Assembly: GCA_910583895.1 (NCBI GenBank)
Contig: CAJTYJ010000052.1
Coordinates: forward strand, 1 to 23,157
Source: an uncultured Lachnospiraceae bacterium
GTDB taxonomy: Bacteria > Bacillota > Clostridia > Lachnospirales > Lachnospiraceae
DNA: 23,157 nt
Direction: 5' to 3'
Shown here: positions 8,105 through 16,769 of the stretch, in pieces
Layout: each line of letters begins with the position of its first letter
Numbering within the stretch: the first letter of the stretch is position 1
Translations under genes and position numbers: made by a program
Notes under the pieces: model-generated
The model's database searches: none
Seen by the model: the letters and a program-made list of their open reading frames with translations, nothing else
What the model was told of the DNA's origin: nothing

Positions 8105-9570
8105 TTTACAATTTTCATAATGCGTATTGTTGGATAAAGGGTGGCGTAGAATCAGGAATGGCTTATAGGGCGAAAATTTTTCGCAATCTGGGTTTGGATG
8201 CCAAGTTTATTTTCACCAATTATTTTCCTGATCGCAATATATGGTATGAGACAACTGATCTTGGCTTTCAGGATTCAGAAGTGATTTGGATGTATGAATT
8301 TTTTACAGACTGTAATGTTTCTCCTGTTACTTATACCTTAAAACAACTGGAAGATACGTTTGAGGAAAACAATTACATTGTTTTGAGAGACGGCACCACT
8401 GTGAGATATCAATTTCCCGATTTAAATGTTTATTATCTTGCTTATTTGGCAGATGATCAGAGTGATTTTGTTTATCAGGTAGCGATGATTTCCAACGGCA
8501 GTATGCTCAGACAAGACTATTATACCTACTGCAGGAACTATTCTGAGTATTATTATCCTGCTGATGGACAGGCCCACTTATATCTTCGACGTTTTTTTAA
8601 TAAAGATGGTAGTGTTGCTTATGAGGAAATGATAGAAGGTAAGACGAGATTCTATAAATTTCACGACAAGCTTCTTTATTCGCAGGAAGAATTGGTAGAA
8701 TATATGATGTCTTGTATTCATTTTACGAAGAATGATGTGGTTTTAATAGATGGAGAATGGGGGACGATTGATAAAGCTGCTTTTTTACAAAATGCGTACC
8801 CGGCAAAAACGGGATTTATAATTCACACATATCATTATCTATATAGTGATGATGAACATATCTTGTGGTCTGAATGGTTTGAATACATTTTTTCTCATCC
8901 TGAGAAAATTAGCTTTTTTGTGACAAATACAGAAACACAAAGTATGCTTCTGAAAGATCAATTTCGTAAATATAAAGGGTTAGACGTCAGAGTTGAGACG
9001 ATTCCGGTGGCCTATTTGGATCGAATCAGAATACCGAAGAATGCTAGGAAGAAGCATTCTCTTATTACAGCCGGGCGACTTAGTGCTGATAAAAATGTCA
9101 ATATAATTATAGAAGCGGTTGTAATGGCAAAACAGGAAATACCAGATATAACATTGGATATTTATGGAGAAGGAGTAATAGAGACAGCTCTGCGAGAATT
9201 GATTGCAGAATTGAAATGCGATACATATATAACATTGCGCGGTTTCCAGAATCTAGATGATATTTATCAAAATTATGAAGCATATATTTCGGCATCTTTT
9301 GGAGAAACCTTTGGAATAACTTTATTGGAAGCAGTTGGTTCGGGGCTTCCTATTGTGGGTTTTGATATTCCTTATGGAGTTCAAGTTTTTGTGGATGATG
9401 GAAAAAATGGATTTAAAATGTCGTGTCATACAGCAAAGGGCCTGTCTGATGGAATTGTACGTCTTTTTACAAAGTCGGATATAGAAGCTTTTCAAAGACG
9501 TTCTTATGAGATAGCACAAGCTTATTTGGAAACAGATATTGAGAAAAAATGGAGGGCCATACTGTCATGA
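8101..9570 (+). CDS. GtfA-type SRRP glycosyltransferase, AT-rich divergent paralog 1
   Basis: 489 residues, ATG 8101. It is the GtfA family: an N-terminal YNFHNAYCWIKGGVESGMAY loop in place of the canonical LGIGWASSGVEYAQAY, and the inserted extended-beta-sheet domain with DYYTYCRNYSEYYYPADGQ. The C-terminal GT-B half has LITAGRLSADKNV and the donor-site E-x7-E motif ETFGITLLE, so catalysis looks intact. GtfA transfers the first HexNAc to SRRP serines, but only with GtfB, and no gtfB follows this copy; gtf3 does, overlapping by 4 nt. The gene is AT-rich: 9121-9180 is 19/60 GC, against 29/60 for the aligned 11641-11700 of the next paralog. That suggests import. Acceptor and sugar are unknown. 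Confidence 0.85.
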   Translation: MIYNFHNAYCWIKGGVESGMAYRAKIFRNLGLDAKFIFTNYFPDRNIWYETTDLGFQDSEVIWMYEFFTDCNVSPVTYTLKQLEDTFEENNYIVLRDGTTVRYQFPDLNVYYLAYLADDQSDFVYQVAMISNGSMLRQDYYTYCRNYSEYYYPADGQAHLYLRRFFNKDGSVAYEEMIEGKTRFYKFHDKLLYSQEELVEYMMSCIHFTKNDVVLIDGEWGTIDKAAFLQNAYPAKTGFIIHTYHYLYSDDEHILWSEWFEYIFSHPEKISFFVTNTETQSMLLKDQFRKYKGLDVRVETIPVAYLDRIRIPKNARKKHSLITAGRLSADKNVNIIIEAVVMAKQEIPDITLDIYGEGVIETALRELIAELKCDTYITLRGFQNLDDIYQNYEAYISASFGETFGITLLEAVGSGLPIVGFDIPYGVQVFVDDGKNGFKMSCHTAKGLSDGIVRLFTKSDIEAFQRRSYEIAQAYLETDIEKKWRAILS

Positions 9571-10589
9571 AAGTACATGTCACGAATCTGTATGGTATAA
9601 GTGGAACCGCCGGGAAAGCTCAGCAAATGGCAGCAGACATTGCAAGGAAAGATTTGAATTATCATGAACTGGGGATCTACAGATATCCCATGCACTCCGA
9701 TACTCCGGATATGCTCCGCACGCGCCTGGACGGGATCATCGCTTCGGTCAGTCCTGGAGATATCGTCATCTTTCAGCTTCCCACCTGGAATGGCCTTGCT
9801 TTTGATGAGGCGTTTGCGGCGCATCTGAGCGGTTATCGGGGACTGAAAAAGGTATTTTTTATTCACGATGTACCGCCTCTGATGGATCAGCGGGTATGGA
9901 AAGAACTGGATCAATATATTGCATTTTACAATAAGGCGGATCTGATCATCCTGCCGTCTCAGAGTATGGCGGATTTTCTGAGAGCCAGGGGACTTTCCGT
10001 GAAAAAAACAGTGATTCAGAGGATGTGGGATGAGCCCGCTGACGTGGATGCGGCCAGTGGACCGCCGTTTCGCAGAAGGATAAACTTCGCGGCAGATGTT
10101 GTGCGGATTCCCCGTCCTTTTGTACAAAACTGGAGCAGTGAGACGGTGGAGCTGGCAGTCACGGGGAGCCAGGAAGCGTATCAATGGGCAAAGGGAAGAA
10201 ACCTTCATTTTCTGGGATGGCATCACAATGGAAATCTTCTTACGAACGTGCTCCGGCGAAGCGGGGGATTTGGTCTGCTCTGGCACGATGATCCGGTATG
10301 GATGAACTACATGAAATGCAACGCCTGCTGCAAGCTTGGCACCTATTTGGCAGCTGGTCTTCCCGTGATCGTACCTGACAGCATTCCTGAAGCGGATACC
10401 ATCCGAAGGAAAAATCTCGGTTTGACCGTGCGCACTCTTGATGAGGCGGTGGATTTGGTAACGCATATGACAGAAGAGCAGTACCGCCGGATGGCACAGG
10501 ATGTGGATTCTTTTGCCGGTCTGATCCGCGGTGGATACTTTACAAAAAAACTGCTGACCGATGCAGTCTTTCAGCTGCTGTATGACTGA
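9567..10589 (+). CDS. gtf3: Gtf3-type glucosyltransferase extending SRRP glycans
   Basis: 340 residues from ATG 9567. An upstream in-frame ATG at 9549 exists, but 9567 gives the family opening MKVHVTNLYG, has GGAGG at 9551-9555 and makes an ATGA overlap with the preceding gtfA. Family features are YHELGIYRYPMHSDTPD, the RLDGIIA...GDIVIFQLPTWN block, FFIHDVPPLM, and the C-terminal CCKLGTYLAAGLPVIVPDSI with a donor-binding role. In oral streptococci Gtf3 adds glucose to SRRP-bound GlcNAc after GtfA/GtfB. It is cytosolic and probably acts second here; the sugar is inferred, not seen. Confidence 0.85.
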   Translation: MKVHVTNLYGISGTAGKAQQMAADIARKDLNYHELGIYRYPMHSDTPDMLRTRLDGIIASVSPGDIVIFQLPTWNGLAFDEAFAAHLSGYRGLKKVFFIHDVPPLMDQRVWKELDQYIAFYNKADLIILPSQSMADFLRARGLSVKKTVIQRMWDEPADVDAASGPPFRRRINFAADVVRIPRPFVQNWSSETVELAVTGSQEAYQWAKGRNLHFLGWHHNGNLLTNVLRRSGGFGLLWHDDPVWMNYMKCNACCKLGTYLAAGLPVIVPDSIPEADTIRRKNLGLTVRTLDEAVDLVTHMTEEQYRRMAQDVDSFAGLIRGGYFTKKLLTDAVFQLLYD

Positions 10590-10611
10590 TGTCTAAAGGA
10601 GACTGGGCAAT

Positions 10612-12081
10612 ATGATCTACAATTTTCATCATTTTTATTACTGGCTGAAAGGCGGGGTGGAGACCGGACAGGCATACAGAGCAAAAATGTTCCGTACCCT
10701 TGGACTGGAAGCAAAGTTTGTCTTTGCCACCACATTTCCTAACTGCAATATCCAGCAAGAGACGTCCTACCTTGGCTTCCTGGATTCAGAAGTGATCTGG
10801 ATGTACGGATTTTTTACCGACTGCAGAATCTCTCCGGTTCTTTATACATTGGAGCAGCTGGAAAATACGTTCGCGGATGAACCATATTCTTTTTCCAGAG
10901 ACAAAGCAGTTGTGACCTACTATTTTTCACGCTCGAGGGTGCATTATCGGGTTTTTCTGACGGAACCGGACAGTGAATACATTCACCGGATCGAGATGAT
11001 TTCCGGCGGATGTCTGATCCGGAAAGATTACTATACCTACTGCAGAATTTATTCTGAATACTATGTTCCGGCTGACGGGCAGTCACATCTGTATCTGCGC
11101 CGGTTTTTTCACGAGGACGGAAGAACCGCTTACGAAGAAGTAATTGACGGCAGCAATGTCATCTATAAGTTTCCGGACCGGCTGCTTTTCTCCAGAGAAG
11201 AGCTGGTCGGAGAGATGATGTCCCGCTTAGCGCTTACGGAAGATGATCTGGTCCTTATTGATATGGAACCGGGGATGATTGAAAAAGCTGCATTTATACG
11301 GAATGCTGCTCCGGCCAGGATCGGCCTGGTCATGCATGCGGATCATTTCTGGAATTATGATGAGGAGCATGTACTGTGGTATGGTATCTATGAATATGCG
11401 TTTGCACATCCGGAGAAGATCCGTTTTTTTATCACCAATACAGAAGCGCAGCGTCAGCTTCTTGGAGAACAGATGAAACGATACCGGGGAGTGGAGCCGA
11501 AGATTTATGCCATACCTGTATCAGGCCTTGAAAAACTCAGGAAGCCAAAGACGTTAAGAAAACGGCATGCGCTGATCTCGGTAGGACGTCTGGCACCGGA
11601 GAAGCGCATGGATCAGGTGATCAGGGCAGTGGTCATGGCCAGAGAGAAGGTGCCGGATCTGTCTTTGGACATCTATGGAGAAGGCGCGGAAGAGAAAAAA
11701 TTACAGGAACTGATCGACACACTTGGATGCGGTGCATCTGTGCATCTGTGCGGTTTTCAGAAGCTGGATGAGGTGTACCAAGAATATGAGGCCTATGTAT
11801 CCGCATCTTATGTGGAGACGCTTGGGGTGACGCTCTTAGAAGCGATCGGCTCGGGGCTTCCGGTCATCAGCTATGATATTCGTTATGGAGCACAGATGTT
11901 GATCGATGAGGGTGAGAACGGTTACAAAGTTTTGTGGGGGGATGTGGAAGCCCTTGCAGAAGGGATCGTCCGCCTGTTTACAGAAGCAGACCTTGAGAAA
12001 TTTCGCACACATTCCTACGAAAAAGCGGCGCACTATCTGAATCAGGAGGTAGAAAAGAAATGGAGGGAGCTGTTATGCTAA
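10612..12081 (+). CDS. GtfA-type SRRP glycosyltransferase, paralog 2
   Basis: 489 residues, ATG 10612 after AAAGGAG (10595-10601). It begins MIYNFHHFYYWLKGGVETGQ, resembling paralog 1 more than canonical GtfA. The inserted domain is conserved (GGCLIRKDYYTYCRIYSEYY), and the C-terminal half has LISVGRLAPEKRM and E-x7-E (ETLGVTLLE), so it should be active. Base composition matches the rest of the locus. It is followed by, and overlaps by 7 nt, a gtfB-like partner, so the two probably form a GtfA-GtfB O-glycosyltransferase pair distinct from the canonical pair downstream. Both pairs could act on different serines or donor sugars. Confidence 0.88.
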   Translation: MIYNFHHFYYWLKGGVETGQAYRAKMFRTLGLEAKFVFATTFPNCNIQQETSYLGFLDSEVIWMYGFFTDCRISPVLYTLEQLENTFADEPYSFSRDKAVVTYYFSRSRVHYRVFLTEPDSEYIHRIEMISGGCLIRKDYYTYCRIYSEYYVPADGQSHLYLRRFFHEDGRTAYEEVIDGSNVIYKFPDRLLFSREELVGEMMSRLALTEDDLVLIDMEPGMIEKAAFIRNAAPARIGLVMHADHFWNYDEEHVLWYGIYEYAFAHPEKIRFFITNTEAQRQLLGEQMKRYRGVEPKIYAIPVSGLEKLRKPKTLRKRHALISVGRLAPEKRMDQVIRAVVMAREKVPDLSLDIYGEGAEEKKLQELIDTLGCGASVHLCGFQKLDEVYQEYEAYVSASYVETLGVTLLEAIGSGLPVISYDIRYGAQMLIDEGENGYKVLWGDVEALAEGIVRLFTEADLEKFRTHSYEKAAHYLNQEVEKKWRELLC

Positions 12082-13427
12082 AAGACACGATTCTGCTGTT
12101 TGACCGGTATACGCAGGACAGCAGAAGACTGCATGAATCTTTCCGGCAGGCAGGCTGCGAGTGTTCGGCAGTGGTACTAGAGGACAATGATTTTTTGCCG
12201 GAAGGGGTTCTGTCTGTATATGACCTGTTTTTGGGGTATTTTGCGGAAGAAGGAAAGTCTTTGGGGAAGCCGAAATTTTTCAATGAGATTCCGGTGCCGG
12301 ATCACTGGAGTATTCATGCGGGAGTCGGAGAGACTGATTATGGAAAAATCACCTGTCAGCACGAGGAAATGGGAAGGATTTATTACTGGAAATCCGGGAA
12401 GAAATGGCTGGTGGAGGCGGTAGACTGGTTTGACCGGAAAGGAGTTGTCCGGTTTCGGGATCATTATAATCGTTACGGCATGATCTGTGCCAGGTCCTTT
12501 TACAGCGGGCAGGGAAAAAAAATCGGGAAGACCTGGTTTGCTTTAGGCGGTCAGGAAGCGATTGTGGAAAATACGGTTACGGGGGATCTGATTGTAAATG
12601 ACGGGGATCTGATAAAATTTTTCCGCAATAAAATAGATATGATCGGCTATTTCTTTCAGCGCTGCGATATAGAAAAGAAAAAAATTTTTTATAATTCTCT
12701 GGCAAATCCATTTCTGATTTCCAACAGGCTTCCTGTTTCTGGAAAGCAGGATCTTTTGTTCTGGCAGGAGGAGGTGCGAGATGAGATCCCCGGAAATATG
12801 GGGATGATTCTGAAAGGACAAAGTGCCCGCACGGGCCGGATTATGGTGCAGAAAAGAAGTTCTTATGAAAGGCTTGTGGAGCTTGGAGCCAGTCCGGACT
12901 GCGTGCAGAAGCTTGGGTATTTCTATGACTTTCAGAAAAAGAATCATCACAACCCGGAGGCTTTGATCTGTACAAACTCGGAACGGATCGAACATGGCGA
13001 AGAACTGATACAGGCATTTCCGCAGATGCATTTTCACATTGCAGCAGTCACTCTGATGTCGCCGAAGCTGACGGAGATGGGGCGGTATAAGAATGTAAGT
13101 TTGTATCCGTGCGTGCAGGCAGACACGCTGGATCAGCTCTTTTGTCAATGCGACTATTATTTTGACATCAATCACTGGAAGGAGATCGTATCGGCGGTGT
13201 ATCGGGCGTTTTTGCACAACCAGTTGATCTTCGCTTTTGAAGAGACGGCTCATAACAGGGAGTACACAGCAGATGCGCATGTGTATCCGGCGGAAGCGCT
13301 GGAACAGATGATCGCGGATGTAAAGGCGGTCATGAACAGCAGGGAGCAGATGGAGCACCACCTGAAATTACAGCTTGAGGATGCCATGGCGGAGGAAAAA
13401 GAGGTATATGAGAAATTACTGGACTGA
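12075..13427 (+). CDS. GtfB-type co-glycosyltransferase, paralog 1
   Basis: 450 residues from ATG 12075, preferred over ATG 12060 because GGAGG (12062-12066) lies 8 nt upstream and MLKDTILLFDRYTQDS matches the family opening. GtfB features are PKFFNEIPVPDHWSI, VDWFDRKGVVRFRDHYNRYG, QEAIVENTVTGDLIVNDG, and near the end FDINHWKEIVSAVYRAFLHN with AFEETAHN. GtfB has the GtfA fold but lacks the E-x7-E donor site. It binds the unfolded SRRP and feeds it to GtfA. It overlaps the preceding gtfA by 7 nt, implying 1:1 synthesis. Confidence 0.88.
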   Translation: MLKDTILLFDRYTQDSRRLHESFRQAGCECSAVVLEDNDFLPEGVLSVYDLFLGYFAEEGKSLGKPKFFNEIPVPDHWSIHAGVGETDYGKITCQHEEMGRIYYWKSGKKWLVEAVDWFDRKGVVRFRDHYNRYGMICARSFYSGQGKKIGKTWFALGGQEAIVENTVTGDLIVNDGDLIKFFRNKIDMIGYFFQRCDIEKKKIFYNSLANPFLISNRLPVSGKQDLLFWQEEVRDEIPGNMGMILKGQSARTGRIMVQKRSSYERLVELGASPDCVQKLGYFYDFQKKNHHNPEALICTNSERIEHGEELIQAFPQMHFHIAAVTLMSPKLTEMGRYKNVSLYPCVQADTLDQLFCQCDYYFDINHWKEIVSAVYRAFLHNQLIFAFEETAHNREYTADAHVYPAEALEQMIADVKAVMNSREQMEHHLKLQLEDAMAEEKEVYEKLLD

Positions 13428-13444
13428 TTGACTGTCGTCTGTGA

Positions 13445-13573
13445 GAAGAGAGGGAACAGGATGATCATCAAACTGCCCTCATTCTGGGAAGTCCGGCTGA
13501 TGGGGGTTATGGGCGGGAAAAACGGCAGCAGATTTTATGTAATACCAACATCTGGGAGACGCTTTTGAAATAA
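13445..13573 (+). pseudogene. Possible 3' gene relic between the two gtfA/gtfB pairs
   Basis: The 163-nt gap between gtfB 1 and canonical gtfA contains a 42-codon open stretch ending TAA at 13571-13573, directly before the AGGAGG of gtfA. It encodes a peptide including TALILGSPADGGYGREK and NTNIWETLLK. The frame has no ATG, GTG or TTG start before the hydrophobic segment, so it would be the tail of a truncated gene. A second frame (ATG 13461 to TGA 13568) would give 35 residues after GAGAGGG but looks less protein-like. Neither matches a family I know. Confidence 0.3.
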
Positions 13574-13590
13574 CAGGAGGAACGACAAGC

Positions 13591-15081
13591 ATGGTATACA
13601 ATTTTAACTTGGGGATTGGCTGGGCCAGCAGCGGAGTGGAGTATGCGCAGGCGTACAGAGCAAAACTTCTGCGCAGAATCGGCCAGGAGGCCAGATTTGT
13701 CTTTACGGATATGTTTCCAAAAGACAACATCCAGCATATGACGGAGAATATTGGATTTCAGGATTCGGAAGTGATATGGCTTTATACGTTTTTTACGAAC
13801 TGCAGGATTTCACCGGTGACTTTTACTTTGAAGGATTTGGAGAAAACGTTTGGAAATCGAAGATTTTCCGGCATCAAAGAAAACGGAAAAGTAAAATATA
13901 CATTTCCCGGGACCAATACGTATTATGTTGCATATCTGGTCAACGATAAGGAAAGAAGAGTACATCGGGTGGAGATGGTGTCCGGCGGCTGCCTGATCCG
14001 AAAAGATTATTATACCTATTGCAGAATTTATTCAGAATATTATGCACCGCTGGATCAAAAGGCACATCTTTATCACCGCAGATTTTTCCATGAGGACGGG
14101 ACGGTTGCCTATGAGGAGATGATAGATAACGGCGCGGTTATGTATCAGTTTCCGGATCGGCTTCTCTGCTCAAAAGAAGAACTGGTGGGATACCTGGTGT
14201 CGCGCCTGAATCTGACCAGAAAAGATGTGGTTTTGATTGACCGGACGACGGGAATCGGGCAGGCAATTATGCAGAATGCGGGGGCGGCCAGGATCGGGAT
14301 TGTCATCCATGCGGACCATTTCAGTGAGGGAGGCACCGATGAAGAGGCGATTCTTTGGAATAACTATTATGAGTATGCATTTTCTCAGAGAGATCATGTG
14401 CGGTTTTATGTTGCGTCCACGGACGGGCAGAACCGTCTTTTGAAACAGCAGTTTAAGAAGTATATGAAAGCAGCTCCTAAAGTGGTGACCATTCCGGTGG
14501 GAAGTTTAGATGAGCTGAAAGTTCCGAAGAAAGCCCGGAAGAAACATGCCCTGATCACCGCCTCCCGGCTTGCCGGTGAGAAACATGTGGACTGGATCAT
14601 TGATGCGGTTGCGGCGGCGAGGGAGCAGGTGAAAGACCTTTCCCTTGACATTTATGGAAAAGGCGGGGAAGAGGGCCGGCTGAAAGAACAAATCAAGCGG
14701 CTGCACTGTGAAGACTATGTGCATCTGTGCGGGCAGCAGGACTTGCAGGAAATCTATCAAAACTACGAGGCGTATGTATCAGGCTCCACCAGTGAAGGAT
14801 TCGGCCTTACACTTATGGAAGCGGTGGGATCGGGACTTCCCATTATTGGTTTTGATGTGCGCTACGGGAATCCCAGTTTTATTGATGACGGTGAAAATGG
14901 ATATCTGATTCCCGTCAATGACAAGATGGAAAAACAGGAACGGATACAAAAACTATCAGACTGTATCATCCGTCTGTTCACAGAGGCAGATCTGGAGAAA
15001 TTTCATGCGCATTCCTATGACAAAGCCAAAGAATATATGACAAAGGAAGTGGAGAAGAAATGGAAAAACATATTAAAGTAG
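13591..15081 (+). CDS. gtfA: Canonical GtfA SRRP glycosyltransferase
   Basis: 496 residues, ATG 13591 with AGGAGG at 13575-13580. The N-terminus has the classic GtfA glycine loop NLGIGWASSGVEYAQAYRA. The inserted beta-sheet domain carries GGCLIRKDYYTYCRIYSEYY, and the C-terminal half has LITASRLAGEKHV and E-x7-E (EGFGLTLME). In streptococci GtfA, complexed with GtfB, attaches GlcNAc to SRRP serines in the cytosol. Of the three GtfA-type proteins here, this one is closest to that archetype. It overlaps the following gtfB by 22 nt. Confidence 0.93.
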   Translation: MVYNFNLGIGWASSGVEYAQAYRAKLLRRIGQEARFVFTDMFPKDNIQHMTENIGFQDSEVIWLYTFFTNCRISPVTFTLKDLEKTFGNRRFSGIKENGKVKYTFPGTNTYYVAYLVNDKERRVHRVEMVSGGCLIRKDYYTYCRIYSEYYAPLDQKAHLYHRRFFHEDGTVAYEEMIDNGAVMYQFPDRLLCSKEELVGYLVSRLNLTRKDVVLIDRTTGIGQAIMQNAGAARIGIVIHADHFSEGGTDEEAILWNNYYEYAFSQRDHVRFYVASTDGQNRLLKQQFKKYMKAAPKVVTIPVGSLDELKVPKKARKKHALITASRLAGEKHVDWIIDAVAAAREQVKDLSLDIYGKGGEEGRLKEQIKRLHCEDYVHLCGQQDLQEIYQNYEAYVSGSTSEGFGLTLMEAVGSGLPIIGFDVRYGNPSFIDDGENGYLIPVNDKMEKQERIQKLSDCIIRLFTEADLEKFHAHSYDKAKEYMTKEVEKKWKNILK

Positions 15082-16427
15082 AGGATACCATTTTGCTTTT
15101 GGACCATTATGGGCAGGACAGTCAAAGCCTGCATACGTCTTTTGCACGTGCCGGTTTTTCACTTCCGGTGATCGTGATCCAGGAGAATGGATTTCTGCCC
15201 GATGATGTGATGTCGGTCTACGGATTCTTTCTTGGGGATTTTAAGGAGGCTGTGGGAGAGCAGGCGCACCCTAGATTTTTTAACCAGATCACAGTTCCTG
15301 AGTACTGGGAGATCAAAGGCAGTAATATCAGCGGCTCTGTGTATGATCTCTCCAGGCAGAGGGGCAAAATTTTTTATGCGGAGCCTGCACACAAACGCCG
15401 CGTGAGAATTGTGGACTGGTATGATGAAAAAGGGGTCGTCCGTTCCAGCGATCACTACAACCGCTGCGGCGCCGTTTTTGCAAGGACAGTCTTCAACGCC
15501 CAGGGAAAGAAATTCAGCAAGTCTTACTTTTCGGCCCGTGGGCAGGAGGTGATCGTTGAAAACTTTGTGACGGGTGATATCATCTTAAATGAAGGCAAGG
15601 AAGTGCGGATCTTCCATACAAAGACTGATTTTATCGTGTATTTTCTGGAACGGGCAGGCTTTCTTAAGAGCAGAATTTTCTTCAACTCTTTGTCCACTCC
15701 ATTTTTTGTATCAAACAGACTTACGGCGAAGGAGAAAAAGGATATTTTGTTCTGGCAGGAACCGGTCCGGGAGGATATCCCGGGAAATATGCAGGTGATC
15801 TTCCAAGGACAGGCCAGCCGTACGGCGACGGTTATGGTACAGAAAAAGCGGTCCTATGACAGACTGATCGCCCTTGGAGCCAATCCGGATATGACGCGGC
15901 GGATGGGGTTTCTCTATCCTTTTGAAAAAGAGAACGGGCACAGGCCAAAAGCGCTGATCTGTACCAATTCTGACCGTATGGAGCACTGCAAAGAAATTGT
16001 GCAGGCGCTTCCGCAGATTCATTTTCACATCGCGGCCTTTACAGAGATGTCTTCAAAGCTTATGGATATGGACCGTTTTGATCATGTGAGTCTTTATCCC
16101 GGGGTGAAGCAGGGAATCCTGGATGAACTGTTCAAGGAGTGTGATCTTTATCTGGACATCAATTATGAAGGAGAGATTGGATCGGCCGTACGCAGAGCGT
16201 TTCTGCACAATCACCTGATTTTCGCCTTTGAGGAAACCATACATAACCGGGATTATACAGCAGATGCACACATCTATCCTGCAAACCGCGCAGACCAGAT
16301 GATCAAGGAGATCAAGAGGGCTGTGGAAGACAAGGAGGCGATGACGCAGGGACTTTTGCGGCAGCATGAGGCTGCCATGGCGGAAACGGAGGAAGCCTAT
16401 CAGAAAGTATGCCTGTGTGCGCTTTGA
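15060..16427 (+). CDS. gtfB: GtfB co-glycosyltransferase (partner of canonical GtfA)
   Basis: 455 residues from ATG 15060, the only sensible start, inside the gtfA end and after GTGGAGAAG. Family blocks are DTILLLDHYGQDSQSLH, PRFFNQITVPEYWEIKGSNI, VDWYDEKGVVRSSDHYNRCG, GQEVIVENFVTGDIILNEG, LYLDINYEGEIGSAVRRAF and FAFEETIHNRDYTADAHIY. It lacks the E-x7-E motif, as expected for the substrate-binding GtfB. It is close in sequence to the GtfB paralog at 12075-13427, so the gtfA-gtfB pair was probably duplicated as a unit. The last residues (KVCLCAL) diverge from the other copy (EKLLD). Confidence 0.92.
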   Translation: MEKHIKVEDTILLLDHYGQDSQSLHTSFARAGFSLPVIVIQENGFLPDDVMSVYGFFLGDFKEAVGEQAHPRFFNQITVPEYWEIKGSNISGSVYDLSRQRGKIFYAEPAHKRRVRIVDWYDEKGVVRSSDHYNRCGAVFARTVFNAQGKKFSKSYFSARGQEVIVENFVTGDIILNEGKEVRIFHTKTDFIVYFLERAGFLKSRIFFNSLSTPFFVSNRLTAKEKKDILFWQEPVREDIPGNMQVIFQGQASRTATVMVQKKRSYDRLIALGANPDMTRRMGFLYPFEKENGHRPKALICTNSDRMEHCKEIVQALPQIHFHIAAFTEMSSKLMDMDRFDHVSLYPGVKQGILDELFKECDLYLDINYEGEIGSAVRRAFLHNHLIFAFEETIHNRDYTADAHIYPANRADQMIKEIKRAVEDKEAMTQGLLRQHEAAMAETEEAYQKVCLCAL

Positions 16428-16481
16428 AAAGCGATGCTCTGCAGCGCTGCAAGTTTGATCCCCCGTTGCTTACAGCGGAGT

Positions 16482-16501
16482 CTTTGATTTATCAAAGTTT
16501 T
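16482..16501 (+). terminator. Weak hairpin with short T-run after gtfB
   Basis: CTTTGA (16482-16487) pairs with TCAAAG (16492-16497) around TTTA, followed directly by TTTT. The stem is short and AT-rich. It is the only terminator-like structure I see after the accessory Sec locus. Confidence 0.3.
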
Positions 16502-16552
16502 AACAGACTGAAAAGTCATGGAGCCGTACCATTGTGACAGCAGAATTTTTCC

Positions 16553-16582
16553 TTGCCAGAATGATGTCCGGACAGGTATAAT
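16553..16582 (+). promoter_or_regulatory. Orphan sigma-70-type promoter-like sequence
   Basis: TTGCCA (16553-16558) and a perfect TATAAT (16577-16582) are separated by 18 nt. No credible coding gene starts downstream; the best frame (ATG 16593, about 40 residues, very Arg-rich at its end) is weak. It may drive a small RNA or be part of a repeat. Confidence 0.4.
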
Positions 16583-16769
16583 AGGAAAAGAAATGGATGC
16601 GTTTCAACAGATATCATGCAGACAAGACACGGGTGTACGGATAGGTTTATTTTCAGCCAGAATGGATTTTCAGCCTGCAAGGCGAAGGAGAAAAGCGATG
16701 CGGCGGCATCGTTGAGCGGCGACAACATAGCAGATGGAAATTCAGGCAAGTCATTTGGGGAACTATATA

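Noticed and set aside
9522..10466. 314-codon minus-strand frame
   Set aside because: Antisense to gtf3, with no domain or ribosome site; a shadow of the real gene.
12543..13361. 272-codon minus-strand frame
   Set aside because: Antisense to gtfB paralog 1, with His/Arg/Leu-rich shadow composition.
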